Notes: a model not told the origin generated them from the letters alone. Shown: positions 34,615-42,898, numbered from the stretch's first letter. The stretch is 43,771 nt of DNA from Pseudonocardia acidicola (GCF_012911935.1 NZ_JAAXLA010000058.1:1-43771); one strand, 5' to 3'. Made by a program: numbers and translations.

Positions 34615-35960
34615 CAGCTCGCCGACCGGCAGGTCGTCCCCGGCTCGGGCGGAACCGTCTGCAGGGGCGTGGTCTCGGTCTGGGGGAGCGACGGGTCGAC
34701 GGGTGTCACCGGCGCAGCCGTGGGCGGTCCCAGCAGGGACGGCTGCTGGGTGACGGTCGGACACGGAGCCAGCATGCGGGCCCGCAGCCGCTCGACCGTG
34801 CTCCGGGCGCTGGCCAGGCCGTCGGACGCGACGATGCCGTCACGGACCTGGCTGCGCGCGTCCTCCGGGAGGTCCATCAGCGTGATGCCGGACTGCTCGG
34901 CGACCTGCTGCAGCGGAATGCCGAGCACGCTGCCGCGAACCCCCTGGAAGATCGTCACCTGGTCGCCCGCCGCGCCCACGTAGTACTGCTGCATCACCCA
35001 GGTGCGGGCCAGGAACCCCCCGGCGACCAGCACTGCGAGCGCGACGAACACCCCGACCACCAGCCGCAGCCGCGGCCGCCGGCGCGAGACCGGCTCCTCC
35101 AGGACGGGCTCGACACGGCGCGGCAGCGCACGGGGGAGCGTGGTCGCCGAAGCCCGGGCGGCAGCCGTGTCGGCGCCGGGACCGTGCTCGTCGCTTCCGT
35201 CGCCGGCGGCACCCCCGACGATCGGGGCGTCCTCGCCGTACTCGATGTCGACGACATCGGCGACGATGCAGGTGATGTTGTCCGGGCCGCCGCCGCGCAG
35301 CGCCAGCTCGATCAGCCGGTCGGCGCATTCCCGGGGATCGGGGTAGTCGCGCAGCGTGTCGGCCAGCGTCTCGTCGCTGACCGGGCCGGACAGCCCGTCG
35401 GAGCAGAGCAGATAGCGATCGCCCGCGCGGGCCTCGCGGATCGTCAGTGAGGGGTCGACGTCCTGGCCGGTGATGGCGCGCAGCAGCAGCGAACGCTGCG
35501 GGTGCGTGTGCGCCTCCTCCTCGGTGATCCGGCCCTCGTCGATCAGCGACTGGACGAAGGTGTCGTCCTTGGTGATCTGGGTGAACTCGCCGTTGCGCAG
35601 CTGGTAGGCGCGCGAGTCGCCGACGTGCACCAGGCCCAGCCGGGAGCCCGCGAACAGGATGGCGGTGAGCGTGGTGCCCATGCCCTCCAGATCGGGGGCG
35701 TCGGCGACGTGCCGGGTGATGGCCGCATTGCCCTGGTACATCGCGTCCCGGAGTTCGCCGAGCAGATCATCGCCCGGGTCGTCCTCGTCGAGCGGGGCGA
35801 GCGCGGAGATCACCAGCGAGGACGCGACCTCGCCGGCGGCGTGCCCGCCCATGCCGTCGGCCAGCGCGAGCAGGCGCGGGCCGGCGTACACCGCGTCCTG
35901 ATTGTTCTGCCGGACGAGCCCGCGGTCACTGCGGGCCGAGTAGCGCAGGACCAGGGTCAT
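34614..35960 (-). CDS. pstP: PstP PP2C-type Ser/Thr phosphatase
   Basis: A 448-residue membrane phosphatase that reverses PknA/PknB phosphorylation. The PP2C domain (1-240) has SDRGLVRQNNQDAV, LADGMGGHAAGEVAS, LVHVGDSRAYQLRNG, LLLCSDGLSGPVSD and GGPDNITCIVAD, which hold the metal-binding aspartates. A linker of about 60 residues ends in an Arg-rich patch before one membrane segment (about 300-322). The outer domain of about 120 residues ends in a Pro/Thr-rich tail. It is coupled to rodA. Confidence 0.97.
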   Translation of the reverse strand: MTLVLRYSARSDRGLVRQNNQDAVYAGPRLLALADGMGGHAAGEVASSLVISALAPLDEDDPGDDLLGELRDAMYQGNAAITRHVADAPDLEGMGTTLTAILFAGSRLGLVHVGDSRAYQLRNGEFTQITKDDTFVQSLIDEGRITEEEAHTHPQRSLLLRAITGQDVDPSLTIREARAGDRYLLCSDGLSGPVSDETLADTLRDYPDPRECADRLIELALRGGGPDNITCIVADVVDIEYGEDAPIVGGAAGDGSDEHGPGADTAAARASATTLPRALPRRVEPVLEEPVSRRRPRLRLVVGVFVALAVLVAGGFLARTWVMQQYYVGAAGDQVTIFQGVRGSVLGIPLQQVAEQSGITLMDLPEDARSQVRDGIVASDGLASARSTVERLRARMLAPCPTVTQQPSLLGPPTAAPVTPVDPSLPQTETTPLQTVPPEPGTTCRSAS

Positions 35961-36007
35961 CGTTCGACTCCGCGTGCACCATCGGCTCGATCCTGCCTGC
36001 AGTGACC

Positions 36008-36034
36008 GGCGCGATCGGCGCGATCGGCGCGATC
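36008..36034. repeat. Three tandem 9-bp repeats between pstP and fhaB
   Basis: GGCGCGATC is repeated three times without interruption in the 142-bp gap between pstP and fhaB. No function is evident. Confidence 0.7.
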
Positions 36035-36102
36035 GGCTGCGTCCTGCGTGCAGGTCTCGCGATCACGGCCCTGCCCGCAGCGTCGGCGACCGGGTTGCGG
36101 CC

Positions 36103-36558
36103 TCACGAGCGCAGCTCGATCACGGTCTTGCCGATACGGACAGGGACCCCCAGGGGGACCCGGGTGGGTCCGGTGACCTTAGCCCGATCCAGGTAGGTGC
36201 CATTGGTCGACCCGAGATCTTCGACGTACCACTCCTCGCCCTGCTGCGAGATCCGCGCATGCCGGGTGGAGGCGTAGTCGTCGTCGAGCTTCAGGGTGGA
36301 GTCGTCGGCCCGGCCGATCAGGATCGGCCGGGAGTCCAGCGTGATCCGGCTGCCCGCCAGCGGGCCCTGGGTGACCAGGAGTTGGCGGGCCGCCCGGCTA
36401 CGTCCCGACCGCGCCTTCGCCCGGCCGCCCGGGAGGATCGCCCGCAGCCCGGAGGCCGCGTAGAGGTCCGAGCGCACGACGCGGAGCGCGACCAGCACGA
36501 ACAACCAGAGCAGGGCCAGGAAGCCTGCCCTGGTCAGCTGCAGTACCAACTCCGGCAC
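36103..36558 (-). CDS. fhaB: FhaB (FipA-like) FHA-domain protein
   Basis: A 151-residue protein with an N-terminal membrane segment (about 8-26, AGFLALLWLFVLVALRVV), an Arg/Lys/Gly-rich linker and a C-terminal FHA domain. The phosphothreonine-binding residues are in ILIGRADDSTLKLDDDYAST, RHARI and DLGSTNGTYLD. In mycobacteria the equivalent protein links PknA/PknB signalling to FtsZ and FtsQ. It is the second gene of the cluster, 45 bp after fhaA. Confidence 0.95.
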   Translation of the reverse strand: MPELVLQLTRAGFLALLWLFVLVALRVVRSDLYAASGLRAILPGGRAKARSGRSRAARQLLVTQGPLAGSRITLDSRPILIGRADDSTLKLDDDYASTRHARISQQGEEWYVEDLGSTNGTYLDRAKVTGPTRVPLGVPVRIGKTVIELRS

Positions 36559-36603
36559 TCGCCGTGAACTCCGATCTCAGTGACGGGGAACGGGAATCGA
36601 TGC

Positions 36604-37941
36604 TCAGGCCTGCGTCCGGAAGACCAGGCTCGAGTGTCCGACGCGGATCACGTCGCCGTCGGTCAGCTGCCAGCTCTGCACCGGGTTGCCGTTGACCGTG
36701 GTGCCGTTGGTCGAACCCAGGTCGTTCAGCGTCGCCTGCTGCCCGTCCCAGCTGATCTCGAGGTGCCGCCGGGACACACCGGTGTCGGGGAGCCGGAAGT
36801 TCGAGTCCTGGCCGCGGCCGATGACGTGGGCGCCCTCGGTCAGCTGGTAACTGCGGCCGGAGCCGTCGTCCAGGCTGATCGAGGCGGTCAGCTGGCCCTG
36901 GTGGCCGTAGCCGCCCCAGCCCTGCTGGCCGTAGCCCTGCTGCCCGTAGCCCTGCTGGTCGTACCCGGCGTCGTAGCCCTGGTCGTACTGCTGCTGGCCG
37001 TAGCTGGCGTCGTAGCCGGGCGCGTAGCCCTGCTGCTGCCCGTAGCCGCCCTGCTGGCCGTAGCCGCCCTCGTACCCGGGGGCGTAACCCTGCTGGTCGT
37101 ACCCGCCCTGTTGGTAGCCCTGGGCGCCCTGCTGGCCGTAGCCCTGCTGGCCGTAGCCCTGCTGGTCGTAACCCGGCTGCTGGCCGTAGCCCTGGTCATA
37201 GCCCGGCTGCTGGCCGTAGCCCTGGTCATAGCCCGGCTGCTGGCCGTGGCCCGGCTGGCCGTAGCCCTGCTGGTCGTAACCCGGCTGCTGGCCGTAGCCC
37301 TGGTCGTAGCCCGGCTGCTGGCCGTAGCCCTGCTGGTCGTAACCCGGCTGCTGGCCGTAGCCTTCGCGGCCGCGCGCCTGCTGCTCACCGCGGTCGTGGC
37401 CGGCGGGCGGGGCATACGTCTGCTGCCCATATCCGCCGGGGGCGCCCCGGTCGTATCCGTACTGCCCGTTCTCCTCGGGGTGGCCCGGTTGCTGGCTCAT
37501 GGGTGCTTCTCCTGCGTTGCGTGCTCTGATGGGGTCCCGACGGGAAGCGTCGGGGTCCACGGACGAGCGGGTGCGGAACTGTCCCGTGTGCAGCGCCTCG
37601 GAGCGCTCCAGAAAGACTACGACCTCGCCGTAGGTGTCCCATCCCTGGTCGGCGAGTTGTTCGGTGACGTAGCCGGACAGCGAGGCCTCGATCTGTTCCG
37701 TGTCACCGGCCATGCGCTCGAGATCGGCGGGGCTGAGCTGCACCGTGTACCGGTTCGGCGCCAGCAGGCGCCCTCCCGCGAGCTGCTCGATGTGGTCTTC
37801 GGCTTCCCTGAGCAGTGCTTGCGCGACTTCCTGGGGAACGACGCTGCCTCCGAAGACCCGCGCGAAGGCATCTCCCACCATCCCCTGGAGACGGCGTTCG
37901 AATCGCCCTACGCGGCCCAACCGATCTTCCTCCGTTCGCAT
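36604..37941 (-). CDS. fhaA: FhaA, DUF3662 and FHA-domain protein
   Basis: A 445-residue cytoplasmic adaptor of the PknB pathway. The N-terminal DUF3662 domain (about 10-125) has FERRLQGMVGDAFARVFGGS and RLLAPNRYTVQLSP. A very Gln/Gly/Tyr-rich linker of about 160 residues follows. The FHA domain (about 352-445) has VIGRGQDSNFRLPD, SRRHLEI and DLGSTNGTTVNG. The ATG at 37941 matches the family start; its ribosome site is weak and a GTG at 38004 has a stronger one. An internal in-frame ATG at 37500 has a good ribosome site. First gene of the cluster, divergent from tRNA-Leu. Confidence 0.94.
   Translation of the reverse strand: MRTEEDRLGRVGRFERRLQGMVGDAFARVFGGSVVPQEVAQALLREAEDHIEQLAGGRLLAPNRYTVQLSPADLERMAGDTEQIEASLSGYVTEQLADQGWDTYGEVVVFLERSEALHTGQFRTRSSVDPDASRRDPIRARNAGEAPMSQQPGHPEENGQYGYDRGAPGGYGQQTYAPPAGHDRGEQQARGREGYGQQPGYDQQGYGQQPGYDQGYGQQPGYDQQGYGQPGHGQQPGYDQGYGQQPGYDQGYGQQPGYDQQGYGQQGYGQQGAQGYQQGGYDQQGYAPGYEGGYGQQGGYGQQQGYAPGYDASYGQQQYDQGYDAGYDQQGYGQQGYGQQGWGGYGHQGQLTASISLDDGSGRSYQLTEGAHVIGRGQDSNFRLPDTGVSRRHLEISWDGQQATLNDLGSTNGTTVNGNPVQSWQLTDGDVIRVGHSSLVFRTQA
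36892..37365 (-). repeat. Imperfect 30-bp tandem repeats coding GYGQQPGYDQ
   Basis: Within fhaA about 158 codons consist of variants of GYGQQPGYDQ or GYGQQ. At DNA level the 30-bp units are nearly identical between about 37140 and 37365 and more diverged towards 36892. The encoded linker is low in complexity and rich in tyrosine and glutamine. Confidence 0.9.
37498..37513 (-). promoter_or_regulatory. Internal ribosome site and ATG in fhaA
   Basis: On the minus strand AGGAG (37513-37509) stands eight bases before an in-frame ATG (37500-37498) in the middle of fhaA. This is a better site than that of the full-length start and could give a 298-residue form beginning MSQQPGHPEENG. Confidence 0.5.
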
Positions 37942-38056
37942 CGGCGTGTTACCGGCAACCCTGATCGTATCTGTGCTAGCCAGCACGTCGAGTCTGCCCG
38001 ACACGGACCCCCCTCGCGCGGCCTGTTTTCGGGTCGTGCTAACTTTCCCTCCGTCA

Positions 38057-38142
38057 GGGCGAGTGGCGGAATGGCAGACGCGCACGGTTCAGGTCCGTGT
38101 GTCCGTAAGGACGTGAGGGTTCAACTCCCTCCTCGCCCACCA
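38057..38142 (+). tRNA. tRNA-Leu (anticodon CAG)
   Basis: A class II tRNA. The acceptor stem GGGCGAG pairs with CTCGCCC, the anticodon arm CACGG-TTCAGGT-CCGTG reads CAG, the long variable arm is GTCCGTAAGGAC, and the T-arm is GAGGG-TTCAACT-CCCTC. The CCA end is encoded (38140-38142), unlike the other two tRNAs here. Confidence 0.96.
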
Positions 38143-38157
38143 GTGGGTCTCCCCTCA

Positions 38158-38793
38158 TCAGTCGCGGACCGCGGGCCGGTCCGGATGGTCAGCCAGTACG
38201 AGTAGGTCGGCTTCGCCGGCCGGGTCTCGTTCGCGGTCGTACCGCTCGAAGGCCGGCAGCGTCCAGCGTTCCGCCTCGGCCGTGCGCCGGGCCAGCGCGG
38301 CCGGGCCCATCCGCAGGTGCACCGAGAGATCCAGCGGCAGCCCGCGGCCAAGCAGCAGCGACCCGCTCAGCAGCACCACGCCGTCGTCGGCGAGCGTCCG
38401 GTAGTCGTCCCGGTAGGCCCGGTCGAGTTCGGCGTTCCACAGTCGCGGCAACACCCGGCCCGATCCGTCCGGCGCGGCCGGTGCCAGCACCTCGCGGCAC
38501 AGCGCGCGCTCGTCGAGCCAGCCGTCGAGGAACATGTCGACGTCGGTGTGCCCGTACTCGAGCCGGACCGACGCCGGGCGCAGGAAGTCCGCGGCCGCCA
38601 CGACGAGCACGTCGCGCCCCCGGGCGCGCAGTTGCGCCGCCGCCTCGGTGGCGAGTTCCTCCGGCCGCGTCGGCGGCGCACCGTCCAGGGCCATCCGGAC
38701 GCGTCGTCCCGGCCGATCGACGACCAGATCGGCGATCTTCCCGGCCAGCGCGGCGGGGGTCGTCGGGGTGATCGGTCCGGGGGTGGTCGGCAC
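38158..38793 (-). CDS. Uridine-kinase-like protein with degenerate P-loop
   Basis: A 211-residue protein whose layout (RRVRMALDG near the start, DVLVVAAADFLRPASVRLEYG, DMFLDGWLDERAL, GVVLLSGSLLLGRGLPLDLSVHLRM) resembles actinobacterial proteins annotated as uridine kinases. The phosphate-binding loop that should follow ALDG (GxxxxGKT/S) reads APPTRPEEL and lacks the lysine, so ordinary kinase activity is doubtful. GTG at 38793 is chosen. It lies convergent with tRNA-Leu and 38 bp downstream of the DUF2630 gene. Confidence 0.7.
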   Translation of the reverse strand: MPTTPGPITPTTPAALAGKIADLVVDRPGRRVRMALDGAPPTRPEELATEAAAQLRARGRDVLVVAAADFLRPASVRLEYGHTDVDMFLDGWLDERALCREVLAPAAPDGSGRVLPRLWNAELDRAYRDDYRTLADDGVVLLSGSLLLGRGLPLDLSVHLRMGPAALARRTAEAERWTLPAFERYDRERDPAGEADLLVLADHPDRPAVRD

Positions 38794-38831
38794 GGGACCG
38801 ATCCTGCACGACCGGGCGGCGGGCGGCTGCT

Positions 38832-39074
38832 CTACTGGCGGTAGTTCTCCACCACGTCCGCCGACCGCTCCCGCGCCTCGTCGGCGTCCAGGCCGGCCCT
38901 GCGGCGGGCCTGGCGCTGCCGCAGCAGATCCCACAGCCGGTCCAGTTCGACCCCCAGCCGCTCGAGCCTGGCCACTTCGGCCTCGGACGGCGACTTGCCC
39001 ACGTGGGCGCGTTCCAGCCGGTGCTCCTCGTCGACGAGCGCGTTGATCCGGTCCCGGAGTTCCTGGTCGTCCAT
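38832..39074 (-). CDS. DUF2630 family protein
   Basis: An 80-residue, highly charged, all-helical protein (MDDQELRDRINALVDEEHRL...) matching the small actinobacterial DUF2630 family, whose function is unknown. EVARLERLGVELDRLWDLLRQRQARR looks like a coiled coil. The ATG at 39074 has GAGGAG upstream. It is divergent from the IclR gene and probably cotranscribed with the kinase-like gene. Confidence 0.9.
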   Translation of the reverse strand: MDDQELRDRINALVDEEHRLERAHVGKSPSEAEVARLERLGVELDRLWDLLRQRQARRRAGLDADEARERSADVVENYRQ

Positions 39075-39129
39075 CGCGATCTCCTCAGGTCGGTACGGCT
39101 CCGCAACGCCCGATCGGAGCATGCGCGTG

Positions 39130-39143
39130 CGGTACCCGTACCG
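39130..39143. promoter_or_regulatory. Candidate operator of the IclR gene
   Basis: CGGTAC-CC-GTACCG is a perfect palindrome 14 bp before the iclR-type gene, in the divergent gap; a further CGGTAC half lies at 39091-39096. It may be the regulator's own binding site. Confidence 0.45.
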
Positions 39144-39156
39144 AAGACTGTGACGT

Positions 39157-39948
39157 ATGGCACGTGAGGAGGGGGCCGCCGGCAGTTCGATCCTGCGTGC
39201 CCTGCGGGTCGTGGAGGCCGTCGCGGCCGCCGGCGACGGGGTCACGGCCAAGGCGATCGCCCGCCGCCTCGGCTGCCCACTGCCCACCATCTACCGGGTG
39301 CTCGGCACGCTGGTGGCGGAGGGCTACCTGGTCCGGTTGCAGGACGTCCGCGGCTACGGCCTCGGCTACCGCATCGCCGAGTTGCACCGCAGCCTCGCCG
39401 AGCAGGTCGAGCCGTCGCACTCGGTGCGGATGATCCTGCACGAGGTGCACGGCGCGGCCCGGGCGGCGACGTACCTGGCCGTGTTCCGTGACGTCGACGT
39501 GGTCATCGCGCACCTCGATCACTGCGCCGATCATGCGGGGCCGGAGGGGATGCGGGTGGGGGAGCCCGCGCCGGCGCACGCGACAGCCGGGGGCAAGGTG
39601 CTGCTCGCCGGCCTCGAGACGGGCCGGCTCGGCGAGCTGCTCGCCCACGCCGGGCTGCCGCGGCTCACCGCGCGCACCGTCGCCGACCGCCGGGCGCTGG
39701 ACCGCGAGCTCATGCGGGTCCGATCGGCGGGCGCCGCGGTGGAGCTGGAGGAGTACCGGCGCGGGGTGGCCGGGATCGCCGTTCCGGTGCGTGGGCCGGG
39801 CGGTGAGGTGGCCGGTGCGCTGGGGGTGACGGTGAGCCGCGCCGAGTTCGGGGCGCGGCGCTGGGAACTCGAGCACGAGGTGCGCCAGGGCGCCGGGCGG
39901 GTGGCGCGGTCGATCGCCGCGCTCCCCGGGGCGGCGGCGCAGAGCTGA
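39157..39948 (+). CDS. IclR-family transcriptional regulator
   Basis: A 263-residue regulator. The N-terminal winged helix-turn-helix (about 10-65) has SILRALRVVEAVAAAGDGVTAKAIARRLGCPLPTIYRVLGTLVAEGYL. The C-terminal ligand-binding domain has AHATAGGKVLLAG and EEYRRGVAGIAVPVRGPGGEVAGALGV. The ligand is unknown. The crotonase gene starts ten bases after it on the same strand, so it may control it; the DUF2630 gene is divergent. Confidence 0.92.
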   Translation: MAREEGAAGSSILRALRVVEAVAAAGDGVTAKAIARRLGCPLPTIYRVLGTLVAEGYLVRLQDVRGYGLGYRIAELHRSLAEQVEPSHSVRMILHEVHGAARAATYLAVFRDVDVVIAHLDHCADHAGPEGMRVGEPAPAHATAGGKVLLAGLETGRLGELLAHAGLPRLTARTVADRRALDRELMRVRSAGAAVELEEYRRGVAGIAVPVRGPGGEVAGALGVTVSRAEFGARRWELEHEVRQGAGRVARSIAALPGAAAQS

Positions 39949-39958
39949 GCCGCCGGGG

Positions 39959-40762
39959 ATGTCCGGCCCTACGCTGCGGGGTGTGGAGCAGACGGTGCGC
40001 TACGACCTCGCCGGGCACGTCGCGACGATCACCTACGACCGGCCGGAGAAGCTCAACGCGATCGACGGGGCGATGCGCGAGCAGATCAACGCGGCGTTCA
40101 GCCGGTTCCGCGTGGACGACGAGGCGTGGGTGGCGGTCGTGACCGGCAGTGGGCGGGCGTTCTGCGTCGGCGCGGACATGCGCTCGGAGACCGGCAGCGC
40201 CGCGGGGGACTTCCCGGGCAGCTTCTGGGAGCGGCCGACGGTGAACTCGTTCGAGAGCGGCTGGGAGATCAACAAGCCGGTGATCGCCGCGGTCAACGGG
40301 CACTGCCTCGGTTACGGGCTCACCCTGGTGACCTGGTGCGACTTCGTGATCGCCAGTGAGCGGGCCACGTTCGGCTTCCCCGAGGTCACGGTCGGGATCC
40401 CGACGATCGTCGGTGCGATCCGGCTGCCCCAGAAGATCAACTGGCAGTACGCGATGGAGCTGCTGCTCACCGGCGAGCGGATCGACGCTGCCCGGGCCAA
40501 GGAGATCGGCCTGGCCGGCTGGGTGGTGCCGCACGACACGTTGCTCGACGAGGCGCGGGCACTCGCCGCCCGGCTCGTGCGCGCCGCACCGCTGGCGGCC
40601 CGGGCGACCAAGGAGATGGCCGTGCGGGCGCCCGGGCTCGGCGCGGTGGACGCGATCCGGTTCGGCGAGGCCATGCGCCGGGTCGCCGCCGCGACGGAGG
40701 ACGCGGCGGAGGGCGCCGCAGCGTTCCGGGAGCGGCGCGAGCCGGTGTGGCGGGGGCGCTGA
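39959..40762 (+). CDS. Enoyl-CoA hydratase/isomerase family protein
   Basis: A 267-residue crotonase-fold enzyme, probably acting on an acyl-CoA. ITYDRPEKLNAID, the oxyanion-hole segment GRAFCVGADMRS and INKPVIAAVNGHCLGYGLTLVTWCDFVIASE are typical, with FGFPEVTVGIPTIVG supplying the second active-site loop. ATG at 39959 is taken; GTG at 39983 (VEQTVRYDL) is an alternative and fits the family start slightly better. Tightly downstream of the IclR gene. Confidence 0.9.
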   Translation: MSGPTLRGVEQTVRYDLAGHVATITYDRPEKLNAIDGAMREQINAAFSRFRVDDEAWVAVVTGSGRAFCVGADMRSETGSAAGDFPGSFWERPTVNSFESGWEINKPVIAAVNGHCLGYGLTLVTWCDFVIASERATFGFPEVTVGIPTIVGAIRLPQKINWQYAMELLLTGERIDAARAKEIGLAGWVVPHDTLLDEARALAARLVRAAPLAARATKEMAVRAPGLGAVDAIRFGEAMRRVAAATEDAAEGAAAFRERREPVWRGR

Positions 40763-40796
40763 TCCAGGGCGTGCGGTCGGGCCGGAGAGCGCGCGG

Positions 40797-40863
40797 AAAC
40801 ACCGCGACCCGCCGGCCGGAATGCCGCGACTCGCGGGCGGGAGAACCGCGACTCCCGGGTCAG
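40797..40863. repeat. Three imperfect repeats with 22-bp period
   Basis: CCGCGAC recurs at 40802, 40824 and 40846 within similar 22-bp units (ACCGCGACCCGCCGG, GCCGCGACTCGCGGG, ACCGCGACTCCCGGG). They fill the gap between two convergent genes. Confidence 0.65.
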
Positions 40864-41711
40864 CGGGCCAGCTCGGCCAGGCGGTCCAGTTCGCGCAGTG
40901 CCGCGTCGGTGCCGCGGTCGTCGTCGCTGCCGAGGTCGGGTAGCTCGAACAGCACCCGGTCCACCCCCGCCTCGGCGTACGACGCGAGTGCCTCGGGCTT
41001 GCTCGCCGCGCCGTAGAGGGTCACCGGGATGTGCCCGCGCCCGGCGTCGGCCGCGCGCTGCTGCAGCTCGGCGACCCGCTTGGTGAACTCGTCGAGCGCG
41101 GACATCGGCACCCGCAGCGGGATCCAGCCGTCGCCGTGGGAAAGCACCCGGTCCAGCACGGTCGGGCCGCCGCCGCCGATGAGCACCGGTGGCACCTGGA
41201 CCGGCTTGGGCCAGGACCAGATCGGGTCGAAGTCGACGAACCGGCCGTGGAACTCCGGCTCGGGCTCGGTCCAGATCGTCTTCATCGCGGCGACCTGCTC
41301 GAGCATCCGCGCGGTCCGGGTCGTGGGGTCGACGCCGTGGTTGGCCATCTCCTCGCGGTTCCAGCCCGGTCCGATGCCGAACTCGAAGCGCCCGCCCGAG
41401 ATCTGGTCGACGCTCGCGACCTGCTTGGCCAGCACGATGGGGTCGTGCTGGTTGACCAGCGACACCGCGGTGCCCAGGGAGATCCGCTCGGTCACCGCGG
41501 CCATCGCGCCCAGCGCCACGAACGGGTCGAAGGTGTGCGCGTACTGCCGCGGTAGCTCGCTGCCGCCGGGCCACGGCGATTCGCGACTGGTGGGGATGTG
41601 CGTGTGCTCGGTGAGGAACAGCGAGCCGAAGCCACGCTCCTCGACGGCCCTCGCGAGCACGAGCGGCTCGATCCCGTAGTCGGTCAGGAAGGTGACGACG
41701 CCGTAGTCCAC
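40860..41711 (-). CDS. Luciferase-like (LLM class) F420-dependent oxidoreductase
   Basis: A 283-residue flavin/F420-dependent enzyme of the bacterial luciferase superfamily. It opens DYGVVTFLTDYGIEPLVLARAVEERGFGSLFLTEHTHIP. The core has TERISLGTAVSLVNQHDPIVLAKQVASVDQISGGRFEFGIGPGWN, followed by PVLIGGGGPTVLDRV. F420 use is inferred from the subfamily in actinobacteria; the substrate is unknown. The GTG start at 41711 has a poor ribosome site. Divergent from the MetE-like gene. Confidence 0.9.
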   Translation of the reverse strand: MDYGVVTFLTDYGIEPLVLARAVEERGFGSLFLTEHTHIPTSRESPWPGGSELPRQYAHTFDPFVALGAMAAVTERISLGTAVSLVNQHDPIVLAKQVASVDQISGGRFEFGIGPGWNREEMANHGVDPTTRTARMLEQVAAMKTIWTEPEPEFHGRFVDFDPIWSWPKPVQVPPVLIGGGGPTVLDRVLSHGDGWIPLRVPMSALDEFTKRVAELQQRAADAGRGHIPVTLYGAASKPEALASYAEAGVDRVLFELPDLGSDDDRGTDAALRELDRLAELAR

Positions 41712-41779
41712 GAGGGAAGCCTGCCAGCCACCGGAAACGACGGCAGCGCGACACGCCTGACCGGGCTAGGTTGCCGCAT

Positions 41780-42898
41780 ATGCATGGGCGCACCGAACCG
41801 CCGTTCCGGGCCGACCACGTCGGCAGCCTGCTCCGCCCGCCCGAGCTGCTGAAGGCGCGGGAGGAGTTCGCCGCCGGCACGCTGGACGCCGCCGGCCTGC
41901 GGGCCGTCGAGGACGAGGCGATCCGGGGCGTGGTCAGGGTCCAGGAGGAGATCGGCCTCCGGTCGGCGACGGACGGCGAGTTCCGCCGCACGTCCTGGCA
42001 CATGGACTTCATCTACCAGCTCGGCGGGATCAGCAAGACCGACGAGCAGATCCACGTGAAGATGCACAACGCGCAGGGCGACAGCGAGTTCACCTCGGCC
42101 GGCCTGGCCGTGCACGAGAGGGTGCGGCTGGAGAAGCCGATCTTCGCCGATGACTTCCGGTTCCTCGCCGAGCAGACCACCACCGCGCTGCCCAAGCTGA
42201 CGATCCCGTCGCCGAGCATGGTCCACTACCGCGGCGGGACGGCGGCGATCGACCGCAGCGTGTACCCCGACGTCGAAGAGTTCTGGGCGGACCTGTCGGC
42301 CGCCTATGCCGACGAGGTACGTGCGCTCGGGGAGCTGGGCTGCCGCTACCTGCAGCTCGACGACACCAGCCTGGCCTATCTCAACGATCCGGCCCGGCGC
42401 GCCGAGATGGCGGCCAAGGGGGAGGACGCCGACCACCAGCACCTGCGCTACATCAAGCAGATCAACGCCGCGCTGGCCGACCGCCCGGAGGGCATGCGGG
42501 TGACCACGCACATGTGCCGGGGCAACTTCCGTTCGTCCTGGGCCGCCGAGGGCGGCTACGACTTCGTGGCCGAGGCGCTGTTCGGCGAGCTCGACGTCGA
42601 CGGCTTCTTCTGCGAGTTCGACGACGAGCGCTCCGGAGGGTTCGCCCCGCTGCGGTTCGTCCCGCCGGGCAAGCAGGTCGTGCTCGGCCTGGTGACGACC
42701 AAGAGCGGTGCGCTCGAGGACCCCGACGTGCTCAAGCGGCGCATCGAGGAGGCGTCGAAGTACATCCCGCTCGATCAGCTGTGCCTGTCCCCGCAGTGCG
42801 GGTTCTCCTCCACTGTGGAGGGCAACGCGCTCAGCTTTGACGAGCAGGTGGCAAAGCTGCGGCTCATCGTGCAGGTCGCCGAGGACGTCTGGGGCTGA
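41780..42898 (+). CDS. MetE-like cobalamin-independent methyltransferase
   Basis: A 372-residue protein of the C-terminal MetE family (YxjG/YxjH-like). RADHVGSLLRPPELLKA and the zinc ligands in TTHMCRGN (His about 244, Cys about 246) and SPQCGFSS (Cys about 341) are present, as is the acidic segment DVDGFFCEFDDERSGGF. The family transfers a methyl group to homocysteine or related thiols; these short forms lack the N-terminal half of MetE and may use another methyl donor. The ATG at 41780 is chosen (TTG at 41771 possible). Confidence 0.9.
   Translation: MHGRTEPPFRADHVGSLLRPPELLKAREEFAAGTLDAAGLRAVEDEAIRGVVRVQEEIGLRSATDGEFRRTSWHMDFIYQLGGISKTDEQIHVKMHNAQGDSEFTSAGLAVHERVRLEKPIFADDFRFLAEQTTTALPKLTIPSPSMVHYRGGTAAIDRSVYPDVEEFWADLSAAYADEVRALGELGCRYLQLDDTSLAYLNDPARRAEMAAKGEDADHQHLRYIKQINAALADRPEGMRVTTHMCRGNFRSSWAAEGGYDFVAEALFGELDVDGFFCEFDDERSGGFAPLRFVPPGKQVVLGLVTTKSGALEDPDVLKRRIEEASKYIPLDQLCLSPQCGFSSTVEGNALSFDEQVAKLRLIVQVAEDVWG

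Noticed and set aside
36892..37365. Regular spaced repeats in fhaA considered as a CRISPR array
   Set aside because: The units are contiguous, have no unique spacers, and encode an in-frame Gln/Gly/Tyr linker.
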